From NCBI GenBank assembly GCA_011033025.1, contig WFMF01000108.1, forward strand, positions 1 through 64,000: a DNA stretch of 64,000 nt. Direction: 5' to 3'. The notes beneath the pieces were generated by a model. It saw only the letters and a list, made by a program, of their open reading frames with translations. It was not told where the DNA came from and did no database searches. A program made the translations under genes and the position numbers. This DNA is from Beroe forskalii. Taxonomy: Eukaryota; Ctenophora; Nuda; Beroida; Beroidae. This document shows positions 37,264 to 48,492 of the stretch, in pieces. Each line of letters starts with the position of its first letter. Position 1 is the first letter of the stretch.

Positions 37264-39124
37264 GCTCCCCAACTGAAGCAGAACCCAAACTACAGCAGTC
37301 TCATTGTGGTGCCTGACAAGTCAGTGCAAATCAGGTACGTCAATTTCGATGAGAAATTTGTCAGGGGCGTAGCCAGGGGGAAGGCGACAAAGGCATCTGC
37401 ATCCCACGTTTTTGACTGAAATTGCAAAAATTTTGTTATTATGATGAGCCATACAAAAATAAAACCTTCAAAAGGTTTTGAATATAACTTAGGGATCGTT
37501 CGCATATCACGTTATCACAGAGGGGGGAAGGAGGGTTTTTTCAAATGATTACATTGCATCAATGCATGTTATTGTAAAAATGCAACTACTGTAAACTTGA
37601 TTAATACGAGGGGAAGGGTGGGGTGGTAAAATCGGCAAAAAATGATAACGTATTATGTGAACGGTTTCTTATAAGGGTTAAGTGTTCTAAGGTGTTGAAA
37701 TCCCCAGGCTGAGAGATTACGTTATGACGACTGTGTTCGCTGACGAAGAGCCCCAGCAATTCCACGAAGATGACGACGAAGAAGGTTTAATGCTTAGTTA
37801 TATATGTTATACCATGGTATATCATGTTATACCATGTTACCTATATCATGTTATCATGTTATTTCAGGCTCAGTTGTCATGTTATATCATTCAACGACCC
37901 GATCCGTGAAATCAGTCATGATCTGCTGCCGTTTACCATTATACACCACTTTACCATTAGTTCACCGGGCACAGTAAAGGTAAGTAGGTACCTTGTGGTA
38001 GTATTTTGACGATTAACTGACGACGATCAAACGATTTTCGAAAGCTTCTGATTACAACTCACTTGTATGATCTTTGTATCATTTGAACTTCACCTCTTGA
38101 GTACGCATTTCTTTCCATCACTAAAGATTTTATATTATGAATTGGATGGGAGCTAAGTAGTTTGTTGCATGTTATGTGCATCAGATGATACGAACTCCCC
38201 ACAATAAACACTTGAAAGAACAGGGTACATGTTCAGAGATCTGACTGTACCTTGCAACACCAAGTTACAACTTTTCGACTTAAATTTGTTACAGATTGTT
38301 TGCCACTTTTGAACTTGAAAAGACTTACATCACAGAAATTTTGATAAGATAACTATTCTTCAGCTAAGACGGAAGTCTTGATCGAGAAACGACGAGTTCT
38401 CGCCTCCTTCGGCAAGCTCATCGCCTTCGACATCATCGAGATGCGTCTCGCTGCGCCCATCTTTGCGCAGTACGTCAAGTCCTACCAAGAATACGGTGAC
38501 ATCGTGAAGCAGATGATGAGCAAGGCTCGCGAACTGAACCGAACGAAGTGCATGCGAACACAGCTCCTCAGTCTGGAACAGCTGTTCGAGGAGCTACGGG
38601 ACCAGAACGAGGGTCGGATTGACCGGTCCTCGGAGGAATGGACCAAGATCAAGGACCTGGCTCACAGGTTCGCGCTCATGGCGGGAGTGGATAACTACAA
38701 GTCCAGGCAAGCTGTCGTGACCTTCCACAGGGAGGGAATCATTTACTGTCTGCTGAGAAACGGACCTCCCGATGGCAGCCCGCCCTCTAACATCGTGTTC
38801 TTTGACATTCTAGCGGAAACAACCTTCAAACTCATGGATATTGACAAGAAGGGTCCTAAAGGTCTCCTGGCCTTCCTAGAGGAACAGCTCATGAAGGAAG
38901 GGGAAATCCCGGAGGATGAGATCGAGTGGGGACCGCTCCGGACATACCGCACAGCCCTCGTCGGGAGTATGTCCGACCCCTACGTGTACTACAGTAACAC
39001 TACTGCTTCCAAACGCAAGATCATGGAGAGTCCCATGCGGATCATGGACGTGAAAAGGCCCAGAGAGGACTATACGTCAGACTATATGGCGGGCCCTAGC
39101 TCATCAGGCAACTATGTGCAGTGA
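37240..39124 (+). CDS. STAG: STAG/stromalin cohesin subunit, exons 17-19 and stop
   Basis: Exons: 37240-37334, 37708-37784 and 38364-39124 (stop TGA). Exon 17 gives VCDMLIIFAPQ, exon 18 gives VFADEEPQQFHEDDDEE and exon 19 gives KRRVLASFGKLIAFDIIEM, YQEYGDIVKQMMSKARE, LAHRFALMAG and WGPLRTYRTALV. All match the C-terminal third of STAG. Exon 19 is unusually long for this gene and more GC-rich than its surroundings. The C-terminus is short after the serine/basic stretch (KRKIMESPMRIMDVKRPRED), which accounts for most of the length difference from vertebrate STAGs. Confidence 0.94.
37492..37667. mobile_element. MITE in STAG intron 17
   Basis: The ends GGGATCGTTCGCATATCACG and AACGTATTATGTGAACGGTT are inverted copies. 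The interior shares TGTAAACTTGATTA...GAGGGGA and ATCGGC(C/A)AAAAA with the element at 50208-50375. Confidence 0.75.
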
Positions 39125-39960
39125 GACTTCAAAAGAATGGGAAATTAAGTCCCGATTTTGCCTAATCCTACGACAGAAAATTTTGTCTCCATGTCTAATT
39201 TAATTGGACTTATTTCCTACGTTAACATGATGTTCCCTCAAAAAGGAAACACGTAGGCGATAATGTTGAACTTTCATCATTTCTTTGACATACTATTTTG
39301 CGTTCAATTATTGACATATTATATTGATAAATTTCTATTTTAATCGTATACCTATCTTGAAAGCTATTTATCATATTGAATAGTTATTTAGAGTTAAAGA
39401 CAGCTGCGGCTGTGAGGTTAATTTATCCATTTTGTCCTTTCAGGAGTCTTGACAAACTTCTAATTTAAATTTTTATTGCCCTGCTGCTAAAGGTGCTTTT
39501 TCAGCAAATGAATTATCTTTCGATATAAACTTATCTATTGTACATATTATGCTACTGGTATGTGTGCTCATGGGTCGAGTGGAGGGAGGTAAATATTAGC
39601 CAGGCAGAAGATCTTGGGCAAGGAATGTCCATGATTTTATTCATATTGCATTGCTGCATTGTATAGTCTCCTAGAGTCTAGTTCTTGAAGGGATATTAAC
39701 TGTCTGAACAAGAATTTTGAGAGTATAATTATTGTTCCTTCCGTCTGTAATTTCGATCCCCTTTCAAGGCGTTGCATTCGACCAATGAGCACAAATACGT
39801 GCCACCCATCTCACTTCCTGTACGGTGTTCCATCGTAGCAGATTGAGAGTAAATCAACCTGGCAAAATTCTGTCAAATCTGCAGTTTTTTTCATGTTATT
39901 AGATGTGACATTGTTTACATTGCCAATTTTAAACTTTGTCCCACGAAAATAATACTATTT

Positions 39961-40680
39961 TGTAACGCGCGATGAATGTTTTTATGTACACCCACGGTCA
40001 ATGTGAACAGTCTTAGCGGGCTTTGCGCGCCGGCCGCGCAGCGCGCGCCCGGCCGCCTTCGGGCCGCGCACGCGAGTGCATGTGCATGTAGCTGCTTGTC
40101 GGCCGGAGGGACGTCACGTACGTATATGTCGCGCGTATAATCGATTTTGAGCAATCTTCGCACGTCAAAACGTTCCGTCGTTCCATATAATAATGTTTGT
40201 CGAGAAAATTGACTGAAAATGTCCGTCGAGTGAATATAAATATATGTTTTTTTTGGATTGCTATTCAGTGCAAATGTCATGTTGTATTTTGCGCGCGCAA
40301 GCGCGTGTGTTCATATTTGTGACTTTTCGAAAAATCAGGGACACGCATATTAGCATGTGGCAGGTGTCATGATGGTGGATTATTGTCTATCGACGCGATG
40401 CAATGATAGCCCTTCCGAGCGACGCACAGCTGATGTAGCCACTTCTCGGCTGCATGAGCAGGTCTGGTATCTTTATCACCAGACATAAGATAAGTAGATT
40501 ATAATTTTCCTATTTCATGTTTTTTATTTACAATGCATTGTGCCATTAGATAAATCATTCCAATGCATGCTGATCCATTCCTAAGCCCGCATAGGTGTGT
40601 GTACGCGCCGCGCGCTTCCCTACGGGACAGCGCGCCGCGCGAGCCACACAGGGATATACGTGTTTAGCAAGCTGATCCAG
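39961..40680. repeat. GC-rich dispersed repeat, copy B
   Basis: CGCGC-rich tracts at 40020-40080, 40290-40312 and 40595-40650 lie within AT-rich DNA. The right part (AGGTGTGTGTACGCGCCGCG, then GCTTCCCTAC) is the inverse of sequence at 15590-15650. AAGCCCGC near 40583 and GCGGGCTT near 40016 are inverted, suggesting element ends. Confidence 0.5.
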
Positions 40681-41077
40681 ATAATTTCAGCCCTCTCATC
40701 TTCAGTAGCACTATACTATACTGCCCTAAAAGTTTTTTCCATTCAAATTGAGTCAAAATTATCTATTTATCTACCGAAATTTATAGGCCCAATGGATTCA
40801 GCATTTAATAATTGTTCTTTTTCATGCCACTGCCATGTTGGCACCCATTTTATGGCTGTTTCTTCTCATTGCATGGGTTCAGTATTCTTTGATTCTTTGC
40901 CCCTTTTTGGTTCCTTATAAGACATGACAATCACACTGGAGTTGTGTATGCTTCACTGTGGTGTTTGTTAGTTCACAAATGCACAAATCATGTTCCATTA
41001 AATGTGAGTATTGTTATGGTTGTGGTTTGATAATTGTCTTCTATTTTATGCTTTGCTAGTTTGATATGAATTATAAT

Positions 41078-41189
41078 GTTTTGGGCACTGTGCACTCTGT
41101 GCACCAAAACCAGGGTCCTAGTAAGGGTAGGGTCCTTACTAGGACCCTGGTTTCTGTGCACAGAGTGCACACTGCACAGTGCCCAAAAC
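41078..41189. repeat. Near-perfect 112-bp palindrome
   Basis: GTTTTGGGCACTGTGCACTC...CCTAGTAAGG is followed by a 7-base loop and its inverse, with one 7-base insertion in the right arm. Transcribed RNA would form a hairpin of about 50 bp. It could be a small MITE or an RNA hairpin. Confidence 0.85.
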
Positions 41190-41449
41190 AGCCCTTACTT
41201 ATTATTATTATCAATATTATTGAAAAATTTATGTCTTTGACAGGAATTTTAGTTCTTATAATATGATCTAATATGATCTGGGATACTACTTGCTCCACAG
41301 GTTGAAAATAGAATAAGAATATTTGATTTCATATTTGATAATTTTGATGTTTTCTGAAATAGTAAATCACTTCAAACATTTTTGAATCAAAAAGAGATCT
41401 TCAAACATTTTCTTTTTTTTCTATAAATATTTGCCATTTGAGCCCTGAA

Positions 41450-44400
41450 ATGATCTTCACAGTTCTCATCGCTCAGCTGGTTTTCAGAGTAGCAGCTGAA
41501 GTTTACAGCTCATATGAGAATGTTAAAAACATCAATGCTATTGAAGATCACCTTGTGAGTTGATAATCTATGAAACTTGAAAAAGATGAATATGCAACCT
41601 TTCTGTGACAGTTTCTCTTTTTAAATCATTATCTTTCACTGCTTATTTTACACTGTTTCATTACATTGTTTTCAATTGAGGTTAATAAACAGATTTGCTG
41701 CCCTATCAGCCCTCATTTTATTAATTATTGAATAATTCAGACAGATCTGCTTGGTAATTACATTGCTCTTGAATATCAGAGACTGGGGAGCCTTCAACAG
41801 TTTCAACAGTTTGTCCTAGATAGCAAGAAAGACACTGACCCTGATTCTTATATAAGTTACCCTACTAATCAGGTTTGTGATTACTGATGGTGCCTCATGG
41901 ATATTATACAGCAAATTTATTACTCAGAAAACACTTCTGAGAAGTTCTTCTTTATAAATTATTGAAAAATATATTGTAATTTTCAAAACATAATAATAAT
42001 AATAATTTAAACTTATTAATTATAGTGGCACATCAACTTAATTAATTGCACAGTTGTGCCACGAAAACAATACTATCAAGGAGTGCAATGACAGTGCACC
42101 AACATTGCTAGCTGTTATGCTCCAATCACTGCTTTTACAGCAAATTGTTAAGTTTTATTAAAGGCCCCTGACCAAGAAATTCCAAATTTTGATTTTCCAT
42201 TACTTGTGGTGGAATGGAAAGGGCAGCAGAATTTTCCCTATAGTACAGCGGATATTTCTTCATATGTGATGAGGATACATATCACATTACAGTGCATCTT
42301 TACATGTTATTCTAACAAAATATATGTTGGGCTATTCATGCAGTAAATTAAAATGCAATAATTCATGTGTAAAAATGATTTGAAATACTAGGCAACCATT
42401 TTATCTTTTCTGACAATATTTTGACCTAATGATCAAAAAACGTTGGTCAAAATTGATTGATCAGAAGTCCAATTACATGGGCATCAAATATTGCCAATTA
42501 TCCAAATTATGGTATTTAAACATGAATTCTCTGCTAGCGGACCTATTTTTAATCACTTATAGCAGCTAAACTAATAAGAATTATAAAGTGGGACAAAGTA
42601 CATTCTAATTCATGCCCTAAGATCTATAGAATCAGCCAAAGTAAAAATTTTGCATTCAGGGGCCTTTGACACCAGATGTTTTAGCTGTGTATTAAGATGA
42701 ATTTTTTTAAATTTTTGCAATGGTGACTTATCAGTTTGGTTACTAACTACAAGCATAACATCAAATTTTCAGTTTAATGTTATTCATAGATTCATAGCAG
42801 ACTGGAATAACTTACATTCTTGGATGCAGAGCAGAAATGAGGAAATACTATCTGCTTTTCATACTTACAGACAATTTTTTCCTGATCAAACAGATTTACA
42901 AGGTTTGAGATATCATTTTACTGTCTCTTTTGATTTTAACAAAAGAAATTGTTTCGAATAATGAGATGAATTTTTATCAAGTGTAGCTCAGCTCTTTTAA
43001 AACATTCAGTTTATGAACTTAATTATATTTTTCATATTTTATACTTTCTGACGTCTTAAAGTTCCTAACCAAACTTGAGGGTAGCAGGTTGCCTATCATA
43101 TAAACATTCTCATTGCTCACCAATTGCTCACCAATTGCTACCTGTTTCAGGTGCAATCACGGCCATACATCGACTCCAACATATTTATAAAATAAGTGCT
43201 GGTCACTTAGCTCGTGGAGATCCATTAGGTAAGCAATGTTTGAATGAAAATTCTTCAAATGGTTTGTGTTTTTTATCTAACAACTGTTTGAATTATCTAC
43301 TGTATATATCTGATGAAAACTATGAAAAAATGAAACATGAAATCGTTAATAAAACATTTGAAATGCATAAATTCAGTAATCATTAATCTAAATTCATTAA
43401 TCTATTTCATCACAATTTGTCAATCAAAACAGAACATTTGATAATGTTTCAAAGTGACCTCTTAAGAAGTGAACCTATAACTTTATAGTGATACAATTTT
43501 TCTAATGAACCAACAACTCATATATGGTACCACCTATATAATTCATAACCAGCAATAGAGCGATCAATTATTGTCCATATATAGTGTCAGCCATGTCTAG
43601 TTCAATTTAACAATTCCTCCATCAAAATCTCCATCATCCACTAGAAAACGCTCCTCTTCCTCGTCTGAAGTGTTGTCTAGACAAACTCTCTTCACGGCTA
43701 GGTTCCTGTACCCCCTGAGGTAAGCACATCTCCGTGTTACGTCATGGACTGTCGACCACCAGGTGAAACCGCCTGGCCCATGGGGACCTTCAATAATACC
43801 TAATGGTATGTCTGCTGCATTCATCAAGTGAAAAGCTTGTACCACTGCTTGATCAGCATTTTTTGGGGGCGTGATATTGGTAACCTGTGCTGCAGCCTTT
43901 ATGAAGCGACTGGGAGAAGAGTAATCACCGGGAATACCAGACAGCCCCGTTCCTGACCAGAAAGGCTGCTGCTTATACTTCATGCTGTTATATGTCCACT
44001 TGAATCCAGGCCAATCCTTCCTTCTTACCTGGGGGTAATTCCGGAGGTTGTCCATGTGCCATGAGTACTCGGGTGAGTTGGTCATGACACCCACTGTGTT
44101 CGGATAGACCTTCCTGCCATGTTTTGTGTATTCCAACACAATACTCTTCCCGTCAGCATCGTGGAATGCGAAGTGAACTGGGATGCTTTCCAGGCCCAGG
44201 TCGCCCTGATCCCACACGTAAGGGAAAGCAGTGAAGTCACCTTTCTTTTTTAGATCCTCGTTAAGTTCACTTACTGATCCGTAGTTAGCTAGCACCCACA
44301 ACACGACATTAGTTTGGGGGATTGCGTTGGGACATTTGTCTCCCATAACAGTATCTTTGGGAGGGAACTTAGCGCATGTCGTGAAGTAAAGTGCGCTTCC

Positions 44401-47400
44401 TGACATGCCAGCACTGTTGATACCTCCCATGGTGCTGTTCAGAATAACCCCATCAAAGTCCACCATAAGCCGACCTATCTTGTACTTGCTGCTGAAGGTC
44501 GTGGGGGCCTCACAGTTGGGTAAGGCTGCCATGGTGTAGGTGGTGCCAGCTGGCTCTGAAAAGAGGTAGGTTTGCACGTCGAGACCAGGGAGTTGTGCGA
44601 ACTCCATGCTTCGTCCGACCACCACACTCCCGTCCGTAGCCCGGACTCGGATATTCTGACATGAGGAGACCAGGGTAACGGTCAGAGACAGGAGCAGGAT
44701 CTTCTGTACCAAAGTCATTGCCAAAGAAGGTTATACGAGGAAGTTCAGAAGTGATTTGGTCGGGTTGAAGGTCCCCTTTATTCATGTTGGTATGTGCTGG
44801 GATATTTTGTTTATCAAAATAAGAAAGGTACTGTTTATACTGCATTATTTCAATGTTTATGGTATAGGTAGTAAGTGAGATCTCCCATGAGGGATATTTT
44901 GTTAAATGAGTGGATGGTTGCTGGTATGTAAACTTTTTAAACTAGAAAATTTGACCTTTCTGGCCGAGGTACTGTCTTATAAACTTAATGTTGATAAAAT
45001 TACAAAATTTCGGTAATAATACTATTCTTAAAAGATTTATGAAGAATAATATTATTGCGTCAATACTGTGATATTGTTAACATCAACTATCATATTATTA
45101 TTGCTGAGTCCAAATAACAGCCTGCGCCCTGCTGTTGAAATAGTGTTCATAGTTTTAATAAAACTGTAAGAGAATTTTTTAAAAGCAGGCCGTTATTTGG
45201 ACTCTGCAATGGTTTAATTTTTGTAGGATTTGATTCAGCCAATGCCAATTTCCTGATTTCACACCACGTATAATGATAGAACACACAGAATATCCTCCAT
45301 ATTGGTTCGATTTGATTATAATATTATGTTCAGGAGCAAGGATAGGGTCCAAATCATAACCAACTGTCCAACTGCACTTCAATCATAATAAGCTTACTTA
45401 TAGATGAGGTTGAGAGGTTCACACTAACTTAAATGTTAATTAATCTTAATATGCTGCAAGTTTGACAAACAAATACAGCTAAGGCGGTCTCTTGTCAATC
45501 AAGCAATCAGTACTATAGTACTAAGATTTAAAGTTACTGCTTCAAGTGGATTTTGTCAGTTAGTGAAGTTTCCTTCCAGCGCGTGGTTCCATTGTATATC
45601 CATGGCCATAGAGCGTGGTTACAAAATACAGCCATAAAACCACAGTAGTTTACAGTACGGTCTTGGATGTAATGAAAGGTTTCTCCTTCGTCCTCGCTGT
45701 CCTCTGTGTTAGGGATGGTTTCTGTCACAGTTGTAAACATTGAATATAATCTGTTAATGAGTGATGTGTATGATAGGAGGGGTGTCTTCAGAAGAAGGAT
45801 TTCAATAGGGCTTCAGAAAATATAAGGTAGTAGTAGTTGAGACACCAGTTTTACGCTTAATAAAAGAGCAATTATAGAGTAACGCTTAAAAGGGTAATTA
45901 TATTGAGAAAGCATTACTTTATGCACACATACTATTTATCTCCGTTATCTACATATTATATAAACGTCTCACCAATATCAATGAGTTTGAAACCATTTTA
46001 ATTGTCGCTGAGTACCCGTAATAAATAATGAAATTCTCAGAAATTAAAATATTATATGAAACCATTTTATTTTCAATTATGCTCGAGTATGAACACGTTT
46101 CATTATGAACACGTTTCATTCTGAACACGTATCTTTATCATGAATAGTATACTCTGCTCAACGATCCCATTATATCATATAAAGAAAAAGGACATGATAA
46201 TAGTTTACTATCTCACAAGAAAAGCATCTCTTTACCATGGTTGAATAATTTATACCATGGTTGAATAATTTATACTATCTTCATTCTCCGCCGTGAGTCA
46301 TATCCATAAAAAATATTGCAAGCCCTAAGAAGCGCTGATACCCACGCCCAGACAGACATACGAACACTATGAAATTATAAATATAGATCTCCATTCTCCG
46401 TCGTGAATCATTGTGCCTTTTTCGCCATTTTTCCTCAAGTTATTATATGATATTTTCGTCAATATTACTTTATTGTTTATTGTCTGGAACATTTTGTTAC
46501 AACCGGGAATTCGGATGATGAGTAGTTCTCCATATTCTAAATATACCGTATCTCACGTGAAACGTGTTATATTCGTTCAGCGTTGATTTAAATTCCATTC
46601 TCATACTTTCATAATACCGGGACACGGCTTTTCTATGCATCATTAACTTGTGGGCTTGAACCAAGATAATGATGTTCTACTCAGCCAGTCTCGTGCGCGA
46701 CATTTTATAGAACTTATATTTCACAAAATGAACCCCCGCGCGCGATAGATCTATCTATTGCATTTCAGCGTTATCAACTTACACCATTGCGAGCTATGAT
46801 TATGACGTCATCTTAACCGCCTATTTCTCACTTATTTCAACGTGATGGGTTTTCATCACTTATATTCAGTCGCCATGGAGCATCATTTTCCAGTTTCCCT
46901 TAAGACGTGTGCCACTGTATTTGCTCTCACTTATAGCTTCCCATCACTTATATAACACTGTTTGTGCGTATGATATACATGCGGCAGTGATATGTCGTGT
47001 TTTCTAGAGTAATGTCAGAGTCAGATGAAATCAGGTTGCCGAGTGCCCCGTTATTCGCTCTATTTTAGTATTTCGTGCTCTGCGTTCATTGTCTGATAGA
47101 TTCTTTTTTATGAAATTGTATGAAGAGAAAAAAATCAGCTCATGCCATCTTGCCGCCTATGTAGTCGTGTTAGGTATAAAAAGTATGAAAATTACCGGAA
47201 TATGAGACAGAACTGATAAGGCTCTAATTTTTAAAGCAAAATCCTGTGGATTGAAGTTAGATGATCTCCACAAGATTTGGTGGTTGGAGCACTTTCCTAG
47301 CACGTACATTGTACATATACTTTCCTAGCACGTACATTGTACATATACTTTCCTAGCACGTACATTGTACGTACTTTCCTAGCACGTACATTGTACGTGC

Positions 47401-48441
47401 TAGGAAAATCTTTCAACCACCAAACCTGATCATCATACAACAGTCAAAAACATCGTTTTTTGGGGCAATTGGTATAATAACTTCATGATTATTTCTGATA
47501 ATCTATAAACTCAAAACACTATGTCCTAGGGAACGGTGTAACGAGTGATGCCTCAGTCAGAGGACAGCCCTTCAAAGTTAAAGCACTGTCTTTGTTCATT
47601 AAGGACTCCTACGAGAAAGAAGGTAAGGCGCATTACCCTCTTAGGATTATTACTCTCTAATTATAACCCTCTATTATTTAACTCACAGCCCGTTCGCCGA
47701 GTTTGAAATCCAGTTTACGGAGCAGTACACACGGATATCGGTGTTGATTTCCCATATTCCACTCGGCTTCGCATCGAGGAATATTCACCAATCCACACCT
47801 CAATAGTGTGTAGTAACATCATATTATTATATCCTTCTATTCGTGCACTGAGAAGTTGAGAGCCTGCACCGGTCAGGCGGTAAGTGCAATGGTGCAAGGC
47901 TCTCAAAGGTATCACTTTGTTATTTTAAATTTATAATGAACCTTTACTCCTTTAGAAATATGACCACTTGATATTTATCAAATTGCTACTTCCAGTCCAT
48001 GATTATAATATTTAAAGATATGTAATCATCTTCATGAAGTGGTGATTACCTTTGCATCATGATTGCGTAGTAACAACATAACGTAGGTAAATTATGTTGT
48101 TACCTCTGTACTTGATATTGAGATTTTGACTGATCACATATCTCTGCCGCCTGAGCTATTTATCAGGTTTTGTTAATACTATGACAGTTATAGAAATTCG
48201 GTGTCTATCAAAATTAACCTCGATTTGTGCCATCTGCAGCAGCTGCAGGCAATATATTATATAAAATTTCCCGTAAAAGCGTAGTCGGACCAATGAAATA
48301 ATCCCGCTTTAGATTGGAAGAAGTGTGCTGATTGGGGGCAACAGGCGTATTACCTGCTTCAAGTCAAGAAGGAGTTCCAGCCCTCCACGCCAATGTGGTT
48401 CGACATTGCCGACTACTTCTCCTTCTGCCTCTACAAGATAG
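41450..48441 (+). CDS. P4HA: Prolyl 4-hydroxylase alpha subunit, exons 1-6
   Basis: Exons: 41450-41554 (ATG), 41741-41872, 42773-42902, 43151-43228, 47530-47622 and 48313-48441. The signal peptide (MIFTVLIAQLVFRVAA) is followed by EVYSSYENV, then IALEYQRLGSLQQF, FNVIHRFIADWNNLHSW, YRQFFPDQTD and AITAIHRLQHIYKI. These follow the P4HA N-terminal dimerisation domain in order. Exons 5-6 begin the peptide-substrate-binding TPR-like domain (KCADWGQQAYYLL, DIADYFSFCLYKIG). The protein works in the ER with protein disulfide isomerase to hydroxylate prolines of collagen-like chains. The intron 43229-47529 contains the choloylglycine-hydrolase-like gene on the other strand. Confidence 0.92.
41873..42772 (+). 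other. P4HA intron 2
   Basis: AT-rich DNA. I see nothing functional beyond the splice sites. Confidence 0.5.
43597..44724 (-). CDS. Secreted choloylglycine hydrolase/linear amide C-N hydrolase family enzyme, intronless
   Basis: The 375-residue protein has a signal peptide (MAMTLVQKILLLSLTVTLVS) directly before Cys22, the expected N-terminal nucleophile of this Ntn-hydrolase family. Family active-site residues can be aligned: Cys22, Arg38 and Glu41 (GRSMEF; bile salt hydrolases have Asp here), Asn103 (GGINSAG), Asn216 (MTNSPEYSWH) and Arg273 (PGDYSSPSRF). An acidic tail (DEEEERF) follows. It probably cleaves a linear amide bond in a secreted or lysosomal setting. Bacterial relatives act on bile salts, penicillin V or acyl-homoserine lactones, and acid ceramidase/NAAA are distant animal relatives. 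It lies inside a P4HA intron on the opposite strand. The lack of introns suggests a retrocopy or transfer from bacteria. Confidence 0.88.
   Translation of the reverse strand: MAMTLVQKILLLSLTVTLVSSCQNIRVRATDGSVVVGRSMEFAQLPGLDVQTYLFSEPAGTTYTMAALPNCEAPTTFSSKYKIGRLMVDFDGVILNSTMGGINSAGMSGSALYFTTCAKFPPKDTVMGDKCPNAIPQTNVVLWVLANYGSVSELNEDLKKKGDFTAFPYVWDQGDLGLESIPVHFAFHDADGKSIVLEYTKHGRKVYPNTVGVMTNSPEYSWHMDNLRNYPQVRRKDWPGFKWTYNSMKYKQQPFWSGTGLSGIPGDYSSPSRFIKAAAQVTNITPPKNADQAVVQAFHLMNAADIPLGIIEGPHGPGGFTWWSTVHDVTRRCAYLRGYRNLAVKRVCLDNTSDEEEERFLVDDGDFDGGIVKLN
45534..45740 (-). CDS. Possible small ORF or exon, unknown
   Basis: A 68-codon minus-strand frame starts with ATG and reads MFTTVTETIPNTEDSEDEGE, then NYCGFMAVFCNHALWPWIYN. 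The mix of an acidic start and a Trp/Cys-rich hydrophobic patch looks less random than neighbouring frames. I recognise no family and no supporting splice sites, so it may be chance. Confidence 0.2.
   Translation of the reverse strand: MFTTVTETIPNTEDSEDEGETFHYIQDRTVNYCGFMAVFCNHALWPWIYNGTTRWKETSLTDKIHLKQ
47260..47434. mobile_element. MITE with internal 28-bp repeats
   Basis: The ends GATGATCTCCACAAGATTTG...GGTTGGAG and AATCTTTCAACCACCAAACC, then TGATCATC, are inverted copies. Inside are four units of ACTTTCCTAGCACGTACATT plus GTAC(ATAT); the last folds with GTACGTGCTAGGAAA. Confidence 0.8.
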
Positions 48442-48492
48442 GTATTATTATGTGTATTAGTTAGATAGGTATTAAATTATGTGTATTAGTTA
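48430..48492 (+). repeat. Duplicated donor region, P4HA exon 6
   Basis: AGATAGGTATTATTATGTGT, then ATTAGTT, is followed by AGATAGGTATTAAATTATGT, then GTATTAGTT. The first AGATAG|GTATT is the exon 6 end and donor; the second copy lies about 28 bases into the intron. A third partial copy is ATCATTATGTGTGTAT. Confidence 0.8.

Larger units (their letters stand above)
39125..41449. other. Intergenic region between STAG and P4HA
   Basis: It holds the STAG 3' UTR (no clear AATAAA found close by), a GC-rich repeat block (39961-40680), and a long palindrome (41078-41189) about 260 bases before the P4HA start. No gene is seen. Confidence 0.5.
44725..47529 (+). other. P4HA intron 4, right part
   Basis: It should hold the promoter of the minus-strand hydrolase just above 44724. 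Also seen are a duplicated ACCATGGTTGAATAATTTAT pair near 46238-46275, repeated GAACACGTTTCATT near 46090-46130, and a MITE at 47260-47434. Confidence 0.5.
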
